Assembly: GCA_017871115.1 (NCBI GenBank)
Contig: JAFCIZ010000005.1
Coordinates: 1,302,001-1,366,000 of the forward strand
Source of the DNA: Cunninghamella blakesleeana
Taxonomy: Eukaryota > Mucoromycota > Mucoromycetes > Mucorales > Cunninghamellaceae
Length of the DNA stretch: 64,000 nucleotides
Direction: 5' to 3'
A program made the position numbers and the translations under genes. The notes beneath the pieces were generated by a model. The model saw nothing but the letters and a program-made list of their open reading frames with translations. It had not been told where the DNA came from and did no database searches. Numbering within the stretch: position 1 is the stretch's first letter; each line of letters starts with the position of its first letter. This document shows positions 35,043 through 46,362 of this stretch, piece after piece.

Positions 35043-36120
35043 TTAGCTACCAAAATCTAAATATTATCATATCAATCTAAATAATTTGCAATAAAAACCA
35101 ATTTATTATACTTCGATTAAAAAATAAATAAAAATAAATAATAATATCGGATCTGTGACATTTAATTATCAATATAATTTAGATACTTACCTATAGTATT
35201 TATATATGAATATATTTGAAAAATTTATCAAGGTGAACATTTTTGTTCCATTTATTATATGGTAAATATCATAAATTGTCTAATTTCCTTTATATAATAA
35301 CAAATATTTGTATAAATGTTTGTTATATATATAATTTTGTATCATTGTCGACAACTATTTAATGCATCAATTTATAAAGCATGGATAGATATTACATACT
35401 TTAATTAAATAAACATACTCTAATTATCTCATTTTTAATATTTTGAGATGTCTACCTGAGCTTCATTTTCTTTTTATAAGTAGAACAGCTTAATATAAAA
35501 TAATGAAAGTAAATAAAAAATAATTTGATTTAAAAAACAGTTATTAATAAAATAAAGGCAGTTTTCTCTAATTATAATAGTGAATTTTAAAGTTTTTTTT
35601 GTTCAAAGTTTTTTCATATATTGTACATAAAATAATTTTTTATAGATATACAATAGTAATAACGCTCTTTCATAAGAGCAAGAAAAGATTACTAATTAAA
35701 GTTTTAGATAATAAATTAATCAGTGCAGCCAAATAGAGTAACATAAGGTTGGTTTATTTTTATGTTTTATTTATTTATTATTCTAGAATAAAAACCTTAT
35801 TTTTCTTTTTATCACGTATATTTGTGTTTTTTTTAATAATATAAAGTAGACCAGTCACCTTATTCGTTAGGGTATTGGTAAAAAAGCATATTGATATACA
35901 GTTAATAATATAAAGTCAAAATATGTGTTTGTTTGAAAAATAAAATTAACAAATGGCTATGGTAGCAGTTTATGTTATTCGTTTTTTTTAATATTTTTAT
36001 TACGATCTTTTAATAATGAAAGATTACGTATATAATATAAAAAATTTATTTGTTTATTTATTTATTTATTTAAAAAAAAAAAGTGAAATATATTCATGTA
36101 CATGTAAAATAATAAATAAT
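35043..36120. other. Intergenic; carries right copy of a direct repeat
   Basis: Contains the repeat copy at 35343-35455 and, at 35474-35499, a near-identical copy of the word at 29501-29526. AT-rich, no gene recognised, up to the 3' end of the minus-strand WrbA-like gene. Confidence 0.5.
35343..35455. repeat. Right direct repeat flanking the nuclease-like gene
   Basis: Same orientation as 33957-34078; the pair encloses the 34287-35042 gene about 1.3 kb apart. Confidence 0.7.
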
Positions 36121-37208
36121 TTAAGCAGATTTACCAGTAACGTAGGCCTTGACAATATTACCGAAGTTTTTACCTTGTGTGATAGCAATTTCTTTTTCTT
36201 TTTGACTAACTTGTCTGCTACCATCACCTCCAGCAACAGTACCACTACCCCAGGCGCTACCTCCAATTACTTCAGAGTTATCAAAGAGATGCTAAAAAAA
36301 TATTTTTTTTTAGTTATCGCTGTTCATTTCTCTTTCTCTCTCTCATTTTTTAAAAAGGATTTATTATTATCTACTTACAGCATTAGCAAATCCAGTAGGA
36401 ACATAAACAATACCATGATGAGCAAAGTAAGTGACAGTGGTCATAGCAGTGGTTTCTTGACTAATCACGTTAAAAAAATAATACATAAGTATATTTATAT
36501 ATTGCTATTCTTAATTTTTTTTTTTTTATTGAATCTTCTTTTTAACTTACCCGCCATGTTGAGAACCAGTAGAGAAGAAAATACCACCGAATTTACCAGC
36601 TAATTTACCTTGAGCCCAGAGCTATAAATAGAAACATATATATAAATATATAGATAAGCATGGATACCTTCTTAATTTTTTTTTATACAATAATATTATT
36701 ATTATAAAAAAAAAACATATAAATAAAAAATATACTCACACCACCAGTGGAATCTAAGAAAGCCTTGAATTGAGCAGGCATGATACCGAATCTATTTTAA
36801 AAATAATAATATTGAATTTCAGATTAAAAATCAGATTAAAATAGAAACATAAAGAAGTGAAACGCGTAAAATGATACATATATCTGTATTTACCTAGTAG
36901 GGATACCGAATAATAAACCATCAGCAGCTTCAAGATCGGCAAGAGTAACGACGGGAACGTCAGGTTTAGGTGGAGCATGCATTTTTTCGAGGATAGCATC
37001 GGAAAGAGTTTCAGGAACTATAAATATAAAAAATAATAAGTAAACAATAAAATAAAGGAATAATAGTAGCCGTTATTCTTATCTATGTATATTTACCTTG
37101 ATAGATTTGAGCATCAACACCAGCTTCTTTAAGACCTTCTTGGACACTAAGAGCCAAGTTGTAAATGTGGTGGTATAAAGAATAGATAACAATAGCTACT
37201 TTGACCAT
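36121..37208 (-). CDS. WrbA/Pst2-type flavodoxin-like NAD(P)H:quinone oxidoreductase (short paralogue)
   Basis: Six minus-strand exons: 37097-37208, 36894-37017, 36740-36791, 36551-36621, 36379-36460, 36121-36291, encoding 203 residues, the usual WrbA length. Motifs: [17 protein letters not shown] (phosphate-binding first loop), [60 protein letters not shown] and [13 protein letters not shown]. These proteins bind FMN and reduce quinones by two electrons, protecting against redox cycling; fungal Pst2/Ycp4/Rfs1 are the known relatives and associate with eisosomes. It ends soon after the flavodoxin fold ([12 protein letters not shown]). It is divergent from the paralogue at 37848 with which it shares many splice positions, so the pair arose by inverted duplication. 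Confidence 0.93.
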
Positions 37209-37847
37209 TTTGATTTATTATATTTGTTTGTATAGAGTGAGAATATGTATTTAGTTAATAATAGGAAAAAAAAAGAAAAGAAAAATTAGTTAAACCCCTC
37301 CTCTTTATATTTAAAAAAAAAAGAAATAAGTTAAAACTCAACAATTTGTAATGTTTGTAAAAATCGGTGTTTTAATTACTAATTTTTTATTAATGATGAT
37401 CTTTTACTCATTCATTACGTAAATTCACCAGCGCATTGCTCGATATTTTTTAATGATAATAAAGTGTTGTAGGAAAATAAATACCAATATTATATTAAAT
37501 TAAACGGCCAAACTAGTTGATTTTTTTTATTAAAATTATCCATATTAATATCCATAACCATATTTATATTCATATTATTACTATTATTATAAGAATATTA
37601 CTCAAAGAATTTGTCATTTATTGATCATCTTTTTATAAATGGCCGGGGGTTAAAAAAGTTTGTCAAATCTTTATAATCATTACAAAAGGGTCTTATAAAT
37701 CAATCTGTAAATAAATACTATATGATAAAATCAAAACAATAATTTTTTTTTTTTACTTTCTTTCTTTCACTTATTTTTATTTTTTCTCTTCTCCTTTATT
37801 GAATATATATATTTTACAACATTCAAACCAAATAAAAAAAAATAAAA
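37209..37847. promoter_or_regulatory. Shared upstream region of the divergent WrbA-like pair
   Basis: 639 bp separate the two ATGs. It contains T-rich tracts near each start and no ORF. A shared promoter is inferred from layout only; no specific binding site is identified. Confidence 0.4.
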
Positions 37848-39035
37848 ATGCCTACCGTTTATATCGTATTTTATTCTTTATATCAACATGTTTACACTCT
37901 TGCTCAAGAAGTCCAAAAGGGATTAGAAAAAGAAGGCGTTGATGTCAAATTATTTCAAGTAAAAAAAGCTTTTAAAATAACATAATAATAATAATAATAA
38001 GAATTCTAAGTAACCTGTCATTTTTTTTTTTACTATTTATTTATTTTTGATTAATAATCATAGGTTCCCGAAACTCTCTCTGATGATATCCTTGAAAAAA
38101 TGCATGCTCCACCTAAGCCTGACGTCCCAGTGATCACTGTTGATGAACTTCCTAAAGCTGATGCTATTATTTGGGGTATTCCTACTAGGTAAATATAATA
38201 TAATATAATAAAGTATAACGATTATAACAATAATAATAAAAATAAAAGTACTATAGTTATTAAACTATTCCTATTTTTATTTTTATTTGTACTACATATG
38301 TATATAGATTTGGTAGTTTACCTTCACAAATACAATCCTTCTTCGATGCTACCGGTCAACTTTGGGCTAGTGGTGCTTTGAGAAATAAACCTACATCTGT
38401 ATTCTTTTCTACTGGATCACAACATGGTGGACAAGAAGTAAGATTTTTATAATATAAGTGGTCAGTTGTTTTTTATATTTATTTACTTTTTTTCATTTTT
38501 TTTTTCTTAATAGACAACAGCATTCAATACTATCCCTTATTTTGCCCATCATGGTTTATTGTACGTTCCTTTAGGATTTGCTAATAGTCATATGTTTGAT
38601 AATAGTGAAGTCATTGGAAGTAGTGCTTACGGTGCTGGTAAATAAATAAATAATAAATAATAAATAATAAATTATAAATAATACGTAAAAATGATAATAA
38701 CAATTGTTTTTATTTATATATATTTGTATATAGGTGGTATTGCTGGTCCTGATGGAAGCCGTCAAGTCAGTGAAAAAGAAAAGGAAATCGCCATTACACA
38801 GGGATCAAACTTTGCTAAAATAGTCAATGCGTTACATAAAGGTAAACTTTTATTGGAACAGCCCGTCGCTACTACTACTAATCAAGCTGAATCTACTACA
38901 GCAACTACAGCTGAAAATGAAGTCACTGATAATAACAATAATAGTGGATCATCACAAGAAAAGAAAAAGAATAATAATGAAAAGCCAAAGAAAAAGAAGT
39001 TTTCAAAGGATTTAAGTAGATGTTTATGTATGTAA
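37848..39035 (+). CDS. WrbA/Ycp4-type flavodoxin-like protein with basic C-terminal tail and CaaX-like end
   Basis: Five exons: 37848-37958, 38064-38188, 38308-38437, 38514-38637, 38734-39035, giving 263 residues. Residues 1-200 are the same flavodoxin-like fold as the neighbour at 36121 ([54 protein letters not shown]). It adds a tail of about 60 residues: a Thr/Ala/Asn-rich linker, a Lys-rich patch ([17 protein letters not shown]) and the terminus RCLCM. C-x-x-M is a possible farnesylation (CaaX) motif, and a second Cys could be palmitoylated, which would fix the enzyme to the plasma membrane. Fungal Ycp4-type relatives are membrane or eisosome associated. Membrane anchoring is inference. 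Confidence 0.93.
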
Positions 39036-40809
39036 TTTCTCTTTTCTTTTAGAATATCATTTCATTTCATATTTTATCATTTTTTTTTTTTACTTTTTTG
39101 CTTTTGATTTATTTATATTATTATATCCTATTTAATTGTTTTTCTTTCTTTATTATTATTACTACTATTATTATTACTATGTACTATTCATCTATTTAAT
39201 ATTTTATACACTATTTTTACTTTATAAAATAAATAAAATATGAAAAATTCTTGTTGAAAAACAAAAATAAAACATGCAACTATTTTTTATAAGTCCTTTT
39301 AATTACGTGTACACACAGCTAATCTTGTATTATTGAATATACCTTTTCAATTTTTTTTATACTCAACTGTATTAGTATATGTACATACACGCACATTTAT
39401 ATATATATATATATATATATACGTGTTTACTGTCTATTTTTTTTATACAAAATAATAGAAAATAAAATAAAATACGTAAAACGCTATTTATACTTTTACA
39501 TTTGTAAAAAAAATTGAAAAAAGTTATTCATTTTTTAGCCTGTTTTAATTCAAAAAATGCTTATTTATATATATTCGTAGAAAATAAACTGAATGATTTA
39601 TAATATTAATATAATTATTTTCTAAATATGTGTGGGTTAAAAATTATAGAATGGTCTTGAATATCTATGGGGTTATTTAAAGAAGCATATTAAAATTAGA
39701 GTATTCAAACATTTTGATTCGTTACTTATTAAAATAAACAAATATATAATTCTTTTATTTATAATCCGATATTTTAGCATCACTTTTTCTTGTATATCAC
39801 TTTTTAAATATAATGAAATACTCAAACTCTAGTAAGTCAAAGAAATTCAAATTTAAGAAAAAAAATTAATAGTCCGAATATTTTTTTTTTTTTAAGTTGA
39901 AAATAATATTAGCTATGGTACATTATCAGCACTATTATTAATAAAAACTGTAAATATAATTAAATAGTAGAATGGTAATGATATATGCCTGTAATAAAAA
40001 AAAGAGGTAGTTTTTACTGTTTTTAATGGCATTTATAACAATGCTACCAATTGAAAGAATAAAGTGTTTATTTTTATTTATCAATTCAAGAGCGTAAGAC
40101 TGAAAAAGACAGGAACAAAAAAAAATTAGATGTAATTATTAAAGTATATCCTAATAAAGAGCATCACAATAAGGTACAAATGTAATAGAAGAGTATGTAT
40201 ACATGGAGGGAAAAAGCTGATTTCGTTTATTATTTATAAATTTACATTCTCTTCAAACTTTTCTTTTTGATAGTCTGTGCTACACATAATTAACATATGA
40301 TTTTTTTATGTGATATTTTAATGATACGACTAAAATAATAAAAATGTATTATACAATAAAAATTAACCTAATAACATTTAATAATAAGTAAAAATGTAAA
40401 TAATGGTAAGTATATAAGCAAATTGTTTTAGTTTAATCATATAACTTGTTTTTATATCTTGAAATAAAATGCTGTATGTAGTCGCGCGGATTAATCAATA
40501 TTTATTTAAATTTGGTATGTGTTACAAAGAAAGTATATGTTTTTTCATTTAAAGTGTGGATGATTTTATAAAGCTGAACATATATGCTATCCGCGCAATT
40601 ACTCTATGAAATATTTTGTATGGTCTTTACTAGTTTATCCAATTTAAATTGCTGGTTGATTATGTAAATAGATAAAAAAAAAGAAAGAAAATATATATGT
40701 ACTTATTTTGTGTAAAACTTTAATTTCAAATCTTATATATTTTTAAAAAAAATAAAAACCTTTTATTTTTTTTCTTTCTTTTTATTTTATTATAAAAAAA
40801 AAATAGTGA
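39036..40809. other. Long intergenic region, nothing recognised
   Basis: About 1.8 kb upstream of the Lnt-like gene. It holds a TA run near 39402-39420 and A/T runs. Two short GC-rich words (CGCGCGGAT near 40482 and ATCCGCGCAAT near 40591) are partly complementary but too short to call an element. Confidence 0.5.
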
Positions 40810-42339
40810 ATGAAGAATTTAAAACCACAACTACTTCTTATAGTATTGTTTGTTTTAGGATTCTTTGGTGTTGGTTATCAAAGTATTCCTATATTTACAT
40901 GGCTATTTTATCCTATAGCCATTTACTATACTCGTCAATCATGGTGGAATCTATTATTTTTTTATATCACAAATTTATTTGCCAATAGTTTTGCATATTT
41001 TGGAACATTTAATGTAGAAAATAAAGGTTTCGAAAATATAGGATTATTAATAGGATTTTCAGCAGCCATTAATATTCTTATAACAGCTTGTTTTATATTT
41101 GATCATATGGCTTCTTCAACTAAAAATAGTATATTGCGTATTTATACTTTCCCTTTTATATGGACAGGTTTATGGCATATTTTTACATGGTATAGCCCAT
41201 TTGGTGACTTTATTACTTATTCACAATCAGCCATGTTATGGAATTCTTTCAGACAAATAGCTTCCTTTGGAGGTAGATCAATGTTGGATTTTTTTATGTC
41301 GTGGTTTGGTACTGTTATAGTTGAAACCCTTGTAGAACAAAAACATCATCATGAAAATAATAATAATAATAATAATTATAAAAATAAACTATTTGCACCA
41401 ATTTCCATTTTTGGAATACTTTTCTGCGTTTTATTGGGTTATGGTGGTGGCCAAACAAGTATTGTAAATGGATCCTTTTATCAACATAATTATCCGCAAT
41501 ATATTACAAATAACTTTATACGTTCTGGATGCGTTATTGGAAATGCGGATGGTACCGGATATACACAATTAGATAAACAATATTGGTTTAATCAAACAGT
41601 ATCATTAGCAAATAGTGGTGCAAAATTAATTGTATGGTCTGAAGAAACATTTAAAACTTATAACAGTACCGATAAAAATGAATTTGTAGCCCAAGCATCC
41701 AATATAGCCAAAACTCATTCTATTTATTTGGCCGTTGCCTATATTAATCAGTTGGAGCATACCATTGAAAACTTGATTACTTTTTTTTCACCTAACGGAA
41801 CCGTTCTTTTAGAATACAATAAAGCTAACCCAGTCCCCGGGGTAGAAGATCAAGTTCCAGGACCTAATATATTACAATATGTGGATACACCTGAATTAGG
41901 TAGAGTGGGGTTAGGGATTTGCTTTGATTATAATTTCCCTTCATTTACGGATCAAGCAGGAGCAAATAAAGTAGATCTTATGATTCAATCCAGTTGGACT
42001 TGGGGACCAATAGGAACTTATCATACTAGAGGCAACACTTTAAGAGCTATAGAAAATGGATTTACGATGTTTCGTTGTGGAAGTAATGGTATGTCAGGTG
42101 TTTTTACTCCAACAAGCGATAATCCTTATCAACAGCAATTTCCAACTTTATCTAATCAAACTGTTTTATTTCAACTCCCCATTTTATCTCATACTCTGAC
42201 TACTTATACTGTTTTTAAAGGCTGTTTTGGATGGATATCTTTAGCAATTGGTATTTTATTTGTCTTATATATTGTTTTTATAAATGTTAGAATTAAAATT
42301 AAAGATAAAAACAAAAATAATAATTATGATGATATATAA
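40810..42339 (+). CDS. Lnt-like membrane carbon-nitrogen hydrolase
   Basis: Intronless 509-residue protein. Residues about 5-165 contain some five to six hydrophobic segments (LLLIVLFVLGFFGVGY, IGLLIGFSAAINILITACF, and others), then an Asn-rich loop and another segment (PISIFGILFCVLLGYGG). A nitrilase-superfamily domain follows, about 225-470, with a visible Glu-Lys-Cys triad: E in LIVWSEETF (about 278), K in EYNKANPVPG (about 338) and C in GLGICFDYNFP (about 371). A last membrane helix (ISLAIGILFVLYIVFINV) ends the protein. This order matches bacterial apolipoprotein N-acyltransferase (Lnt), where the periplasmic domain transfers acyl chains. Fungi have no bacterial lipoprotein pathway, so the acceptor is unknown. 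Similar proteins exist in some eukaryotes without proven activity. Confidence 0.83.
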   Translation: MKNLKPQLLLIVLFVLGFFGVGYQSIPIFTWLFYPIAIYYTRQSWWNLLFFYITNLFANSFAYFGTFNVENKGFENIGLLIGFSAAINILITACFIFDHMASSTKNSILRIYTFPFIWTGLWHIFTWYSPFGDFITYSQSAMLWNSFRQIASFGGRSMLDFFMSWFGTVIVETLVEQKHHHENNNNNNNYKNKLFAPISIFGILFCVLLGYGGGQTSIVNGSFYQHNYPQYITNNFIRSGCVIGNADGTGYTQLDKQYWFNQTVSLANSGAKLIVWSEETFKTYNSTDKNEFVAQASNIAKTHSIYLAVAYINQLEHTIENLITFFSPNGTVLLEYNKANPVPGVEDQVPGPNILQYVDTPELGRVGLGICFDYNFPSFTDQAGANKVDLMIQSSWTWGPIGTYHTRGNTLRAIENGFTMFRCGSNGMSGVFTPTSDNPYQQQFPTLSNQTVLFQLPILSHTLTTYTVFKGCFGWISLAIGILFVLYIVFINVRIKIKDKNKNNNYDDI

Positions 42340-44066
42340 TTAAGTTATTTATGCATTTTTTTCAAAATCCGCCCTTCTTTTGTACAATAAAAAAAAATCA
42401 TTTTCATTTTCATTACATTTTTTAAATATACTGTTTTTTCTATTGTTTTCTAGTTTTTTATTTTTCATTTATATTTTTTAAAAATGACTTTTTAAAACTT
42501 GTTCGACTTTATAAATAAACACTTGAAAGGATAAGTAGAATATCATCAATACTTGTATATACCATAGTGCTTGAATTCAGCTTCAACTTTATAATATGTC
42601 ATCTACACGATAATTATGTTAAAAATATGGATATTATCGGAAGGAATTTTTTAAAATACAATTAAAAAAAAAATAGTGATTCTATTGCTTTTATGGTAAC
42701 TATCAAGATAGAAATAGTAAGATTAGGTGTCTAAATTAGAAAAATACGCACTCAAAAGGAAAAACAAACGAATAAAAGATTAATTACGAAATGATGTATA
42801 CTCTTTCAACTCTAGTATAATTGAAAATAGTAAAAAAAAAAAAAGAAAAACAATGATAGTAGCAAAAATAAATGGTGAACGTAATTATTAAAATATATTA
42901 ATATAATGTACAAACAGGCAAATAAGTTATTCTCTTCTCTTCCAGCATACTGGTACAGCTGCTTACGATAGTATTTATTATTCAAGTATTAATGCTATAA
43001 TAGCAACAGCAGAAATAAATTATAAAAAATAAATATGTAATTTGTTTTTTCAAGGAATAAAGATATTATTGTTTAGAATTAAAACATTAAACATACAAGA
43101 CTTTATGTTGTTGTCCATCTATAAAAGAAAGCTTATAAATAAAGAGAGATACATGTAAATATATTTATTTTTATTCATTTTTTGATGATAAATTTTAAAA
43201 TAGTAAGAAATTTGTTATTGTTTTATTGAGGAGTAACGATATTATTGACTAAGTAGTAACTTAAAAATAAAGTAAAAAAAAAATATTTAGCGAGTTTATT
43301 TAAAGTGAGAGGAGTCTCTTTATGCCAGATCAAATTAATTCTCTTTTCATTCAAGTTGCTGATCTTTTTAAACATAAGTTGGTATTCTATTTTAATCGAT
43401 ATTGGTTTGTTTTTATTTAAATCTATATGCTTTATTATTAATGGTGGTGGTTTACCCTTATTCAAGAAGATACTACAGTCGTATTCAATGCGATTATTTG
43501 TTATCCAAGATAATAATTAATTCTTATTCAAAATAATTGGATTTTTATATTCACAATTATGACCAATTTATTATGTTCAAGATAGGAATAGCTGAGATTT
43601 TTTATTCATACCTAAGATCTAGTTATACTTTTATTCAAAATATTTATCTTTTTTTTTTTAGTTTTATGTGATACTATTTTTCTCATACTGGGTGGGATCG
43701 AGCTTATTTTTTAAATCGCAAATATTTTTTTTAAAATGTATTAAATTTGATATTCTTTTTTTTTTTTTTATTATTAAATTTTTAATACGTATGAATATTG
43801 GTAGTATATATATTTTATATGTATTAAAAAAATCTGTTAAAAAAATAATAATAAGAACAAGGATAATAAGAATTATAGTACTGTAAAAATGCATGTATAT
43901 ACAATCATGAAAAAAGAAAAAAAAAGTAGTATAAAGAAAAAAAAATGTAAATGGGTAAAAGAGAAATTATAAACAATTATATAATAATAATAAAAAAGAA
44001 AAGAAAGATATAGGTGTGTATATATGTATATATGTGTAATAAAAAAAAGTTTTTTCTTTTTTTTCT
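42340..44066. other. Intergenic region with one unrecognised open frame
   Basis: About 1.7 kb between the Lnt-like gene (+) and the phosphatase gene (-), convergent. A minus-strand frame at roughly 43223-43520 (GKPPPLIIKHIDLNKNKPIS... ending in a hydrophobic FFFTLFLSYYLV) has protein-like composition but no ATG and no clear splice acceptor. Flanking DNA repeats the word TTATTCAA several times. I could not assign it. Confidence 0.4.
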
Positions 44067-45369
44067 CTAAGTAGAGGAAGCTGATTGTTGAGTGCTTTTC
44101 CAATTATCTATACGTTCCCTTAATCGTCGTTTAATATTTAACTGTCGGTGTAAAAGTATTCGCATATCATTTTTTTTATCTGTTAATAATACTAAATTTG
44201 TCTCCAAGAATTGTCGTAGCTCTTTTAATTTTGTATCTGAAGTTCCACCAAGGTATGTTTCAATTGGTATATAGTTACTGAGATTTAATGTGGCGGCTAT
44301 ATAATAAATAATTATAATAATGATAAAAAAGGTTATATATAAATATAGTTAAATAAATATGTGCACATGATCACCGTCATTAAGTTTTATTTGTTTATAT
44401 CTATATTATTTATCATTTTATTTATTTGTTTATTATTATTTTTTTAATAAATCAACTTACCATGAGGGGTATTATCAACTAGAAAAGTTCTACCAAGGTC
44501 TCTACCAAGAGCACAAAGGTCTTTAATATACATTACTTCACCAGTTGAAGCTGATCTCATTCTAATACATGTTCTACGGCTAAGCATATGACTATATATA
44601 TATAATAAAAAAAGGAAAAGAAATTAGAATATAAAAATTGAGTCTACATCATCATTTTTATCTATAACCTTTTTTATATAATAATAAATAAATAAAATAA
44701 AATAAAATATTTACCTTATAAATTTGCCTTCGGGATCTAATAATTTACACACCATTTGGGCATAATCATCTTGACCCGCGGTCCATACAACGACTTCGAA
44801 AAATTCAGAAGCCCAGACAAGAAATTCCGTTACACCCGGCCGTAATGATCCTGCTAAACTAGTCCGTCCATCTTTTGCATAAACTACGTAATCGGCATCC
44901 CAATAATCGTTATTGTTCCCTGATGATTCTCGATAAGTATGTAATAAAGTTTCATCTAAATCAAGTACTTTTATATAAAAAAATGAAAAATAAAACAAAA
45001 TCAATATACATATATAATTTCTTTTTAATTTATCTATTTGTATTTCCTTTCTCCTTTTTTTTTTTTATTATTTTTTCTATTATATTCTACCTAAAGTTGG
45101 CTTTCCATCATCTTTTTTTGGAGGTAAGTGAGGTTTCATTCCTTTTAATCGAGCATTCATAGAAGGCCATTTTGCCATTAAAGCATCTAAACTTGAGCAT
45201 TCACAACTAAATAAAATAAAATAAAATAAAATAAAATAAAAAATCATTAGTTAATTAATATACTAAAAAAATCAGCTTATAAAAAATTATGATTCTTTTG
45301 TTTATATATATGTATATATGAACTAACTTATCTATGGTTAGATAGATTTATTATATTCTTTTATTCTAT

Positions 45370-45400
<31 letters not shown>

Positions 45401-45632
45401 AATAGTAATAATAATACTAATAACAATAAATATAAACATACTCATCTAGTTGTTCTAATAAATTACCAACTCGAATAGTAGGATCATTATCGTCGTCGTC
45501 GTCATCAAAGTCTAAACGAGATCGAGATATTGTTAATAAAGGTGGATCGTTCATAACCATTAAAGTTTCGTTTTCTTGGTTGTCGTTATTTTTAACTATA
45601 TTTTGTCTTGCTTGAAATCGTGTAAGTACCAT
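44067..45632 (-). CDS. FCP1/SCP-like (HAD family, DxDxT) CTD-type phosphatase
   Basis: Five minus-strand exons: 45442-45632, 45091-45206, 44715-44967, 44461-44591, 44067-44296, giving 306 residues. The catalytic motif DLDETLLHT lies at about residues 105-112 (nucleophile and acid-base Asp). Further HAD-family blocks: RPGVTEFLVWASEFFEVVVWTAGQ, which carries motif II Thr, MSRRTCIRM..., and the C-terminal FLVDNTP block with motif III Asp. The 100-residue N-terminus is acidic (DDDDDDND) and soluble. The family includes Nem1/Dullard (lipin dephosphorylation), Psr1 (stress) and SCP (RNA polymerase II CTD Ser phosphatases). With no membrane segment it resembles SCP/Psr rather than Nem1; the substrate is inferred only. 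Confidence 0.88.
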
Positions 45633-46362
45633 GTTGTAAAATGGATAATATGACTTTACTTATATAAAAAGAGAGAGAAGAAGAAGGAAAGTATGTAGAT
45701 ATAATAATAATAAAGAATAAATGATTAAACTAATAATAATAATAATAATAACAATTGAATATTATTAAAATAATAAAACCATTTACTTTATATAATGTAT
45801 AAACTATTATAATAAAAAGATGAGTAATAAATAATAAATGAATGAAAAAGAGAAAAAGAAAGAAAAAGAAGAAGAAAAAAAGGGGAGAGTGAAAAAAAAA
45901 GAGAATAAAAGAAAAAGAGGGAAATTAATTTTTTTTCTTCGTTTTTTATATAGCTTGCCATTTTTGTCTGTGCGTTGTCATTTTTTTTAATATTTACCTT
46001 ATTGATTTTTTTTTAAGTAAACAATAGTCTATTAAAATTTTAAAAGACAGTATTCAATTTTAAAAAAGGTAAGTGATAATAAAAAAAGGTTCAAAGGCAA
46101 AAAAAAAAAATCAAAGAACGAAAAGGAAAGAAAGAAAAAGGAGGAGGTGGAGGAGGAAGAGGGCATATATAAATATTTTTCTCTCTTATTCTCTTGGACA
46201 CAATGTTTCTTCTACCAATCAAATCTCTTTGTATGACTCGAATTTCACTCGGAGATTTAACTTTTCTTCCAACTTGTTTTTTTGAAGAAAAAATAAAATA
46301 CTTTTTTTTTTTTTTCGCTCTCTCACGCTTTTTATTTTTTTTATTCATTCTTTATTTATATT
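45633..46362. promoter_or_regulatory. Shared upstream region of phosphatase and LAMTOR1-like genes
   Basis: 730 bp between divergent ATGs, with purine-rich tracts (about 45850-45920 and 46094-46160). Open frames across it are low-complexity Arg/Lys or Phe and not credible. Confidence 0.4.

Noticed and set aside
36016..36603. 195-codon plus-strand open frame
   Set aside because: It runs antisense across the exons and introns of the WrbA-like gene, and its composition is Phe/Ser/Leu-rich intron translation.
40480..40605. Pair of GC-rich, partly complementary words (CGCGCGGAT / ATCCGCGCAAT)
   Set aside because: Only about ten bases pair and the flanks do not; too short for a transposon terminus without other copies.
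45850..46348. Overlapping plus and minus frames rich in Lys/Arg or Pro/Phe
   Set aside because: Purine-tract translation in the upstream region of two divergent genes.
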